Of a stretch of DNA of 64,000 bases, positions 59,201-64,000 are shown in pieces. Source of the DNA: Bagarius yarrelli (taxonomy: Eukaryota > Chordata > Actinopteri > Siluriformes > Sisoridae). The stretch is taken from assembly GCA_005784505.1 (NCBI GenBank), contig VCAZ01000096.1, positions 288,148 through 352,147 of the forward strand. Direction: 5' to 3'. The notes under the pieces were generated by a model, which worked only from the letters and a program-made list of their open reading frames with translations, searched no databases and was not told the origin of the DNA. A program made the position numbers and the translations under genes. Within the stretch, counting starts at the first letter, position 1. Each line of letters starts with the position of its first letter.

Positions 59201-62200
59201 TGTCTTGCTACGACTGACTTTCATTTCTCTTCTCTCCGGAGCAAACCTCCGCCTTTCCAGGTTTTCCTCCTCCTGCAACCTGCTCTCACTACAGATCAGA
59301 ATGTCATCTGCAAACATCATTGTCCAAGAAGATTCCTGCACACCTCACTGCTATTCCTGACTTCCTCATACAATACCACAATACCACATCAAATGCCTAT
59401 CACTACTCTCTCTTTCCTCTGGGAACACTCCCAATTAGCTCACCAGAACCTCTCTTTCTTCTAACTCACAACCTACTCATGGGGCTAAACCACTTACAAC
59501 ATTCACCATCAACCCTTCAATTTCTAACTTCAGACTCGTTACCCTGTCTGACACTCTTTTCACCTCCAGAACATTCTTTACAAACTCCTGCCACATTTCT
59601 CTTCCTATCCACACCATGATAAAACAACTTGAATCCCAATCCAATACTACCAATCCTTGCTACCCTTTCTACTGGTCTCCTGTACACACAATATATCTAC
59701 CTTCCTTCTCTCCATCATATCCACCAGCTCTCTACATTTTCCGGGCATTGTCCCAACATTCAGCGTCCCTATTCTCAGTCCTACTTTCTGTGGTGTCATC
59801 CTCCTTTCCTCCTTTGACCAACAGTAGCCCAATGACATATTCAGCTCTTTCTGATATTTCTGATAATCAGAGTGATTTTCATATCTTTTATACAGCTAAG
59901 CAGTGCAGGGTTTAGTGTCTTGCTCAGGGGAACTGGCAGTTAGGTGGTTCTGGTCATGGGTTCAATTCCCAGGCCAATCAATAGCTTAAATTTTAACTGA
60001 GTGGTGGACACTAAGTGGAAGCTAAGAACAATGCAAATATGTTGGACTGCTTATCATACGGCTGTGTGTTGAATTCACAAAGCCACAAATCTGTCACTGC
60101 TGTTTCCTTAAACAAGGCCTTTAGTCTTTATTTGTGTAAAAGAAACATGTTTTGATATAAAAAAGAAAATCCTGTAAATGTCCTTAATTTTTCATTCTTA
60201 AGACGTTTTAGAATGCAATTGAAAATTATCTGGTGATAATTTTTATTCCTGTTATTGTTTTTTTCCACCAGCTTTAAGTACATTATAAGCTCTGAATAAA
60301 TTATTATGGCAGAGACACAATGGTCAGACAACATTCCTCCAAAAAAAATGTAAGGAATCCTCAGTTCTTAAGTTTTTTTTAATGGATTGCTTTTAGGACT
60401 GGACTTAAGATATTTTTTTTCTTTTTAGTGAAAAGTCCAGCAAGTCTTAATGGTGGTTATGCTGGAAGGTCTGCTGAAACAGTGGTCATCACAACAATTC
60501 TTACCATCACCTCAGTTTTGCTTTTTATATTGCTGCTCGCTACCTTCATCCGGGTCTGGTAGGTCAACAGATAAAAACATTTAATATTCCCTGTGATTAA
60601 TGGCTGTGATATTAAATGCTAAATGTTATTAGCAGCCTAATAAAGAAGATTCTATGGTTAAGCACTGAAAAATGTTTTAAGGTCACATTGATGCTATTTT
60701 TAAAATATATGTGGGGGAAAATAATAAAAACCTTTTTAAAGGCAGCTACATTCTTAAATTCATCACCACTTCACTGCATCCATGCTGGAAGTTTTCTGTC
60801 CTGAAAAGCAAACCTGCTCAACGATAAAAAAAAATGCAGTACTGTTCAGTTGTCTCTTATATAATCTGTACTGTGGATATATATTCAGTCAGTCTTTTTT
60901 TAGTATTTTCCTCTTGTTTATTTTAAACATAACAGCAGAATAAATAATTTACCAGATTCATGTTCATTGCACACATGACTGATAGTTCTGTCAACAATGC
61001 AAAGTGTAAAATAACACAAATAGAGGACAAATCTAGTGCCTTTGTTCAAAGCTGTGCTAATGCAGACACTTATTTATATTTATCACAGCTTCACTCTGCA
61101 TTTTCATTCCAGATATCCAGACATTTAATATTTATTATCACAGCTTCACTCTGCATTTTCATTCCAGATATCCAGACATTTAATATTTATTATCACAGCT
61201 TCACTCTGCATTTTCATTCCAGATATCCAGACATTTAATATTTGCATTTAATATTTATTATCACAGCTTCACTCTGCATTCCTGATATCCAGACATTTAA
61301 TATTTTTTCATCCTGATTTATCCAGCCATACATTTAATATTTATTATCACAGCTTCACTCTGCATTTTCATTCCTGATATCCAGACATTTAATATTTATT
61401 ATCACAGCTTCACTCTGCATTTTCATTCCTCCAGACATTTTATTTATTTATTATCCAGCTTCATTTTCATTCCTTTCCAGGACATTTAATATTTTTATCA
61501 CAGCTTCACTCTGCATTTTCATTCCAGATATCCAGACATTTAATATTTATTATCACAGCTTCACTCTGCATTTTTATTCCTGATATCCAGACATTTAATA
61601 TTTATTATCACAGCTTTACTCTGCATTTTCATTCCAGACATTTAATATTTATATCCAGACATTTAATATTTATTACATATCACAGCTTCACTCTGCATTT
61701 TCATTCCAGATATCCAGACATTTAATATTTATTATCACAGCTTCACTCTGCATTTTCATTCCAGATATCCAGACATTTAATATTTATTATCACAGCTTCA
61801 CTCTGCATTTTCATTCCAGATATCCAGACATTTTAATATTATTATTTATCACAGCTTCACTTGAATTTTTCTGCATTTTCCATGATTCCCATTGATATCC
61901 AGACACTTCTAATGTGTCTAATGTAGAGAAACATAAATAAATCTGTATTAGTTATAATTTGTGCTAAAGCTTGTTTTGAATAGTTTTTTAAAAAAAAATT
62001 AAGCAACGGGTTAAATCCAAATATATAAAGCGATTAAATATATAATTTACAAAGTATTAATACTGTCACTCTGATTGAAAAAAAACTGACTGAAAGATTT
62101 ATTTTCCAGCTGCTACCAAAAAGGGAAAACACAGTCAGATGAAATAAGACAGAAACCTCCGGAAATCGGATCCCTCCGTTTCCCCAGCTATGAAGTGCAC

Positions 62201-62338
62201 CACCTGAAGAACGTTTCCCCTTATGACAACCCTGCATACGAGCGAAACCTGAATAAGAGGAACATCACCAATTCCACCACGGACAACACTCCGGGTGAAT
62301 ACAGCTCTCCAGACAACATCGGCCAGCAGGAAATTTAA
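37594..62338 (+). CDS. upk3-like: Uroplakin-3-like gene, exons 1b to 6, with duplicated exons 2-4
   Basis: Type I membrane protein of the uroplakin-3 family, which in vertebrates pairs with uroplakin 1b in urothelial-type membranes. Parts in order: signal peptide (37594-37657); ectodomain exons 2a (51323), 3a (51722-51947), 4a (56818-56900); a second set 2b (57811-57970), 3b (58197-58425), 4b (60272-60349); transmembrane exon 5 (60429-60558); cytoplasmic exon 6 (62110-62338). Family marks seen: NCYFD, IPCPA, an ANxxC...NCNG region, FKYI, AETQWSD, GRSAETVVITTIL and a hydrophobic helix. The six-exon layout matches the known UPK3 architecture. All phases agree, and 4a could join either 2b or exon 5 in frame. 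Lesions: exon 2a ends TAG with no good donor, 2b has one extra base, 4b has TAA and a frameshift. The locus is therefore a pseudogene, uses unseen splicing, or has assembly errors. Confidence 0.8.
37975..38060. repeat. (TATC)n microsatellite
   Basis: About 16-18 tetranucleotide repeats in intron 1, at the equivalent position to 9574-9621. Confidence 0.95.
38068..38300 (-). mobile_element. Tc1/mariner-type fragment (block B copy)
   Basis: TTGTATGGTCAAAGTTTTGT GGACACCTGACC and following sequence match 9622-9850; shorter than in block A. Confidence 0.6.
38520..38755 (+). mobile_element. LINE 5' end (5' UTR and ORF1 start)
   Basis: CGGACGTCACTTCCTGTTTG and GTGCTGCTGAGCGGTGTGCT precede ATG at 38708, reading MAPTPAIAVCTTCHMYS, which resembles an ORF1 start with a CxxC pair in fish L2-type elements. 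It is cut at 38755 by the 3' end of an oppositely oriented LINE. Confidence 0.4.
39240..39470. repeat. (GT)n with three copies of a LINE coding segment
   Basis: Three copies of a 60-bp segment (GTCTCTATAGTCAGTGTGTG + AGCGCTGAGTCTGTAGC) separated by (GT)n runs of 12-25 dinucleotides. On the minus strand each segment reads RLSAHTLTIE-like LINE coding sequence. Confidence 0.9.
39808..41395. repeat. 39-bp GT-rich minisatellite with one TTAGGG per unit
   Basis: About 38-40 copies of TTTTAGGGTTTTGTACTGGT + AGCTCTGGGGGTCAGTGTG. On the + strand it is G/T-rich with GGG and GGGGG runs. Period 39 gives a repeated 13-codon frame on both strands, hence false open frames. It lies inside the minus-strand LINE. 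Confidence 0.95.
41590..44684 (+). mobile_element. L2-type LINE, nearly intact 3' two thirds
   Basis: 5'-truncated copy starting in the endonuclease C-terminus (ISDHHLISF), followed by complete RT, the C-terminal region, 3' UTR, AAGCGCTATACAAATAAAAC and (TTGAA)n at 44655-44684. The best-preserved transposon of the window. It inserted in a GGGATT-rich simple repeat, found on both sides (41538-41585 and 44685-44800). Confidence 0.93.
41890..43344 (+). CDS. L2 LINE ORF2 reverse transcriptase (484 residues)
   Basis: Uninterrupted frame covering the linker and reverse transcriptase. Motifs in order: DPIPTHFLKQI and SNYRPISNLPFISKILEKV; QSGFRPHHSTETAL; LDLSAAFDTIDHDILLHRLE (catalytic Asp); GVPQGSVLGPLLFSLYMLPL; HCYADDTQLYVSSRP (YADD catalytic pair); NFLLLNASKTEVLVLGP; and VKDLGVILDSNLSFEAHVDN. 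The frame stops just after at 43342 because of a small indel; the C-terminal domain resumes in the next frame at 43542-43835 (MRHRIDFKILLLTYKAPNGL ... SDTVSVFKSRLFKKH). The true ORF2 start (endonuclease) lies upstream and is truncated, so the ATG at 41890 is only the first Met in the open frame. Probably inactive, but recently so. Confidence 0.93.
   Translation: MNTRSLKQSARKLERKWRQTRLLVFQAAWKEGILAYKKALSVTRSTYLSNLIENNKNNPRFLFDTVAKLTRNKTTSETCTITACSSEDFMNFFDNKIANIRQKIHALKPDLSNDSDEQLTASDQNLENFTPLEEKNLIALISSTKPSTCVLDPIPTHFLKQIVPAVSEPLLKIVNSSLSSGYVPKSFKLAVIKPLIKKPDLDQNELSNYRPISNLPFISKILEKVVAQQLCSYLQRNNIHELYQSGFRPHHSTETALVKVANDLLLASDQGCVSLLILLDLSAAFDTIDHDILLHRLEKLVGIKGTALAWLRSYLTDRYQFVDLNGDYSACSLVKYGVPQGSVLGPLLFSLYMLPLGNIIRKHDISFHCYADDTQLYVSSRPDANKGQFNNIAQCVKEVRDWMLCNFLLLNASKTEVLVLGPQVAKSKLPDHTLTLDSLSVSPSATVKDLGVILDSNLSFEAHVDNISRIAFYHLRNIAKIRNI
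44685..44800. repeat. GGGATT-type simple repeat, right flank of the L2
   Basis: Variants of GGATTGGGATT and GGATCTGGGATT, matching 41538-41585 left of the L2. Confidence 0.85.
44936..45030. repeat. 22-23 bp short tandem repeat in LINE coding sequence
   Basis: Four copies of GTGTGTCCCTAAAGTGAAGT with small linkers. On the minus strand this lies just after the RT block of the I/Nimb-like LINE. Confidence 0.85.
45290..45497. repeat. 18-bp tandem repeat derived from the LINE RT motif
   Basis: Copies of CTCCTGTCTCACTCCACA with variants. On the minus strand each unit reads GVRQEC, and the array abuts the genuine GVRQGCCLSQTLF motif. Confidence 0.9.
46996..47248 (+). repeat. 102-bp tandem triplication in the L2 endonuclease
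   Basis: CGTAATAAAAATCATACTCT starts at 46996, 47098 and (with one change) 47200. Each unit encodes 34 residues (RNKNHTLDLILSHGIDADAL...), so the frame is kept. Confidence 0.93.
47378..47512 (+). repeat. tRNA-type SINE, partial
   Basis: CTGGGCCCCTGAGCAAGGCC body and TAAGTCGCTCTGGATAAGGG tail, ending GCTGTAAATGTAA. The head is degraded. Confidence 0.8.
48440..48712 (-). repeat. Second SINE type, complete
   Basis: Minus strand starts GGGGCAGGGTGGCTCAAATG, with GGGTTCAAGCCCCACCTCCG (B box), CAGGGGCGCTGTATCATAGC and the 3' end ATTTCATTGGCTCTGTACAT. It matches 57305-57560 and is inserted in the decayed L2. Confidence 0.88.
49150..50520. repeat. (CA)n-rich array carrying copies of the L2 ORF2 end
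   Basis: Roughly a dozen copies of TGTCAGTTTAACACTAGATT + AAAGACACATCTCTTTAACC separated by variable (CA)n. The unit reads QFNTRxKTHLFN, the C-terminus of the surrounding L2 ORF2. Confidence 0.92.
51015..51110. repeat. Interspersed repeat fragment
   Basis: GGCTGGGATAGACTCCAGCA followed by CCTGTGACCCCGATTAGGGA and a TGAATGAAT end, a sequence common at the ends of fish interspersed repeats. Confidence 0.5.
51323..51471 (+). CDS. upk3-like: Uroplakin-3-like exon 2a (damaged 3' end)
   Basis: Acceptor TTGTTCAACAG. In phase it reads LIDVKPTVSKDVPYPV, then a GQNCYFD block (the family's conserved Cys-x-Phe-Asp-like site) and CGVHLVASLT. Where copy B has ACCTCAG|GTAAAG, this copy has ACCTAGGGTTAGGGTTA: an in-frame TAG and no good donor. 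If translated, this yields a short secreted peptide. Confidence 0.7.
51722..51947 (+). CDS. upk3-like: Uroplakin-3-like exon 3a
   Basis: Acceptor CTGATAG, donor GTCAG|GTAATC. Open in the correct phase: KSMYDANIASGLLERV, RYFTVPIDYRKNIPCPA, DILIGAQGFCNGFCNG and VFPVGEDV. It contains the conserved IPCPA and paired Cys of the uroplakin-3 ectodomain. Intact. Confidence 0.8.
51990..56640. repeat. 38-bp satellite in intron 3a, grown from a SINE tail
   Basis: About 4.6 kb of diverged copies of TGATATTCATCTCTTTCTGA + TATTTCTGATATTCAGAG with variable numbers of TTTCTGATA and TCAGAGTGATA submotifs. The left edge (51990-52030) reads TTTACAGCATTTATCAGACG CTCATATTCAGAGTGACATT, an antisense SINE tail. Long gapped frames on both strands are artefacts. 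Confidence 0.93.
56818..56900 (+). CDS. upk3-like: Uroplakin-3-like exon 4a
   Basis: Acceptor CCACTAG, donor GGGAG|GTAAGG. Open: FKYILVSDLSHLLWAETQWS then DNILLKG, phase 1 at the end. FKY...WSD is a conserved block of the family. Intact and able to splice to exon 5 or exon 2b in frame. Confidence 0.8.
57040..57240 (+). repeat. DIRS terminal-repeat fragment
   Basis: CTAGTGTCGTCACTCGACAC at 57121 and AGAAAGGGAACGTCTCGGTT match 6697-6907; no DIRS coding sequence is attached. It lies between exon 4a and exon 2b. Confidence 0.85.
57305..57560 (+). repeat. Second SINE type, complete
   Basis: Starts GGGGCAGTTGTGGCTCAAAT, B box GGGTTCAAGCCCCACCACTG, ends ATTTCATTGGCTCTGTACGC. Same family as 48440-48712. 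Confidence 0.88.
57811..57970 (+). CDS. upk3-like: Uroplakin-3-like exon 2b (1-base frameshift)
   Basis: Acceptor TTGTTCAACAG, donor CTCAG|GTAAAG, both good. Begins LIDVKATVS; one extra C (GTTTCCGAAAG versus GTTTCGAAAG in 2a) then shifts the frame, and without it the exon continues VTLTTVSIQGPNCYFDPV and HLVASLTS. Length 160, where a multiple of 3 is needed, confirms the shift. Confidence 0.75.
58197..58425 (+). CDS. upk3-like: Uroplakin-3-like exon 3b
   Basis: Acceptor CCTTCATAG, donor GTCAG|GTAATC. Open: NSTCDTNIATGTLEKVISHY, ENKYFTVPIGESGNIPCPA, NILIGADGACDTENCNG, VFPEGEEV. It has a fuller cysteine set than 3a and an N-glycosylation-type NST at the start. Intact. Confidence 0.85.
58455..58605 (-). 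repeat. SINE-tail seed of the 38-bp satellite (intron 3b)
   Basis: TTTACATTTACAGCATTCAG CAGACGCCCTTATTCAGAGT then a few TGATATTC-type repeats. It is the unexpanded counterpart of 51990-52100. Confidence 0.85.
58610..59838 (-). mobile_element. RTE-type LINE fragments
   Basis: Minus-strand frames: RIGTLNVGTMPGKCRELVDM, MERRKVDILCVQETSRKGS (endonuclease N-terminus, 59790-59650), and LKSLGSKVQSNGKRVKEVKK, RLDRIRNEFIGGRAHVKCFG and EEVREAQIEVVWTCPQ (RT C-terminal region, 59140-58815). The middle is deleted. Typical RTE style. Located in intron 3b, antisense to the gene. Confidence 0.8.
60272..60349 (+). CDS. upk3-like: Uroplakin-3-like exon 4b (stop codon)
   Basis: Acceptor CCACCAG. Reads FKYIISSE then TAA at 60297-60299, followed in the same frame by AETQWSDNIPPKK. 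The donor AAAAAT|GTAAGG leaves a length of 78, which is out of phase with exon 5. Compared with 4a it has lost two codons and changed frame at an A run. Confidence 0.7.
60429..60558 (+). CDS. upk3-like: Uroplakin-3-like exon 5 (transmembrane)
   Basis: Acceptor TTCTTTTTAG, donor GTCTG|GTAGGT. Open: VKSPASLNGGYAGRSAE then the helix TVVITTILTITSVLLFILLL + ATFIRV. The juxtamembrane GRS...VVITTIL block is a hallmark of uroplakin-3 proteins. Single copy. It joins exon 6 to give IRVCCYQKGK. Confidence 0.85.
61074..61905. repeat. 55-bp satellite in intron 5
   Basis: About 15 copies of TTATCACAGCTTCACTCTGC + ATTTTCATTCCAGATATCCA + GACATTTAATATTTA. Period 55 shifts frame at each unit. Edges are diverged. 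Confidence 0.93.
62110..62338 (+). CDS. upk3-like: Uroplakin-3-like exon 6 (cytoplasmic tail and stop)
   Basis: Acceptor ATTTTCCAG. Open to TAA at 62336-62338: CYQKGKTQSDEIRQKPPEI, LRFPSYEVHHLKNVSPYDNP, AYERNLNKRN, ending DNIGQQEI. NPAY after SPYD is an NPxY-type internalisation motif. Lys/Arg after the helix fits the positive-inside rule. Intact; the 3' UTR follows. Confidence 0.85.
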
Positions 62339-64000
62339 AAAAGTGTGAAAAACACTATACAGTTTAATAGCAGTGTATCTAAAACTTTAGGAAATAATAT
62401 AATCAAATTCAAATCTGCGTTAACATATATTTCAAAATATATTCATATTTAATGAAACATGACGTGATATTTTAAGTCTACATGTCAACATGAAAGATGA
62501 AAGTCAGAAAAAGTGAGAAAATGTTTCTTAAACCAAAAATTTTAAATCTGATCAAATGTATTATTGATAGTTTTAACTGTTAGAATTGGCATTGATAGTT
62601 TTATTACTAATACTGCAAATATCAACAATGGTACAGTGGTTAGTAATAATACTATTTATTAGCACAGTACTTATATTATTAATCATCTGCAGGAACAAAC
62701 ATACTTTAAGATTTTTTAGATATTATGGTCATTGTATGGTATTTTGGGGATTATTATGGTAAAATAAGATAAACTGAGCTAAATTAGGTTAGGGTGAAAT
62801 GTACATTTTGGGCTGGATTTCTGTGACTTCTTTTACTTCTTTTCTTTTCTTTGTACAAATCCACTGTTAAATTTTAATGAATTAAACTCTCATTTCTAAA
62901 ATATTACTAAATATTTTATATATTTATGTAAGTGGTATTAGGGTATATTAAGAGTTTATCATATAGTGTAAAGCTGGGGGTCCCCAAACTACGGCCTGCC
63001 CCAACATTTTAAAAATAAATTCAAGCTTTTTATATAATTAATTATTTTGTTGTTTAATTTTGCATTTTTTACTATTTCTAGCTAATTAATCAGTGCTAGT
63101 GTTATCTGACATTATCAGCTAAATCAAGCTAACTTAACTCAATGCTGAACTGAAGTTCATATTTATAAATTAGCAAAATGTAATATGCATCTAATTTTAA
63201 AATTGCCTTCTGGAGCGTTCAATACTCAAGGATATTGAAAATGTTCATTAAGGGGCACTTATCGTTAAGTTTTTTACTTTACTGACTCTATAACACTAAT
63301 CCTTATGTATTTCTACCATTTGTTATATTAAACTTGGGGTGTGTTTTAATTCAGTGGAATCTGTTTATTTATATATGCGCATACATACCTACATTCATAC
63401 ATTCATACATACACACACACAACATATACGTAAATACACAGGTGTATGTAATATGTTATTGAAGAAAAGAAAATACAATTACAAAATAAATCTTCCTCAA
63501 TAAATCCTCAAAGTAAAATTCTAAATAATAAAGTTGCAGTAGCTGTGCCTACTGAGAACTGTCTGCCTAAGTTCTCCCTATGACCTGCATAACAAGCACC
63601 CAAGTGTCAAGTTAAAATGAGGTGTGGATCTGTTCAACACTTCTTCCTTTTATACATTCTCAAAACATACCAGGTCTGTTTTTCATCACCACAACATACG
63701 CTATGTCTGTACAGACTCCACTGTTGTTGTGTGTGATTGATGGTTCACTGCCATTATACTTGGGAGTTGTAGTTTTTTATATGATTAAAACTTGTGTCCC
63801 AGCTGCATTAAGCCATTTTGTCAAACTTTATTTTCTACAATACCACACGCTACGTCAACCATATTGTGTTAATGCAACCTACACACTGTAAAACACTCTC
63901 TCAGAGAAAAAGCAGCTGGCATTCCCGGTTCCACACCACACCGGCTCCTAGAAAAGAAAAAGTTATAATAAAAAAAATGAAACAAAAATTACAATAATAA
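62339..64000. other. 3' UTR and AT-rich downstream sequence
   Basis: The 3' UTR of the uroplakin-3-like gene begins here; no single polyadenylation site stands out. Near 62975 GGGGGTCCCCAAACTACGGC resembles one end of an hAT-like element, without a partner end. A CATA-type run lies at 63380-63420. No other gene was recognised. Confidence 0.45.

Noticed and set aside
62960..63010. hAT-like terminus GGGGGTCCCCAAACTACGGC
   Set aside because: Only one end is visible; no partner terminus or target duplication within the window, so not listed as an element.

Overview
The window is eukaryotic and almost certainly teleost fish, perhaps an otophysan such as a catfish (inference). The signs are spliced exons with GT/AG borders, long AT-rich spacers, and fish repeat families: a DIRS retrotransposon, L2 and Rex1-like LINEs, RTE, Tc1 and hAT-like remnants, and tRNA-type SINEs. 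There are no prokaryotic genes, rRNA or tRNA genes, or CRISPR arrays. Most long open frames are artefacts of tandem repeats whose period is a multiple of 3.

Layout. 0-7.1 kb is nested retrotransposons: a Tx1-like LINE cut by an LTR, a 60-bp minisatellite, and a decayed DIRS element interrupted by a solo LTR with a clean 4-bp target duplication. 7.1-10 kb holds LINE scraps and an orphan signal-peptide exon of a uroplakin-3-like gene. 13.5-19.9 kb is a minus-strand five-exon gene whose third exon is a 2.4-kb minisatellite. 20-26 kb has a palindrome, a pair of inverted repeats, an array of YY1-like motifs and a Tc1 transposase remnant. 26.1-31.4 kb holds a CpG-rich first exon and a matching second exon that could encode a 34-residue basic peptide, with a 3.3-kb AT-rich satellite between them. 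31.7-35.9 kb is LINE, RTE and Tc1 debris around a second copy of the 60-bp minisatellite. 35.9-38.3 kb is a diverged copy of the 8.4-10 kb block, with a second uroplakin-3-like exon 1. 38.5-51 kb is three LINEs, partly nested, several of whose coding segments have become local tandem arrays. 51.3-62.3 kb carries the rest of the uroplakin-3-like gene.

The uroplakin-3-like locus is the clearest host gene. Exon 1 encodes a signal peptide, exons 2-4 the ectodomain, exon 5 the transmembrane segment and exon 6 a cytoplasmic tail with an NPxY motif. Exons 2-4 are present twice in tandem with compatible splice phases. Both copies carry lesions as assembled: a stop and lost donor in exon 2a, a 1-base frameshift in exon 2b, and a stop plus frameshift in exon 4b. 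Its introns contain a 4.6-kb satellite that seems to have grown from a SINE tail, a minus-strand RTE fragment and a 55-bp satellite.

The dominant theme is repeated local birth of satellites from transposon sequence (SINE tail, LINE reverse-transcriptase motif, LINE ORF end) and possibly from a host exon.
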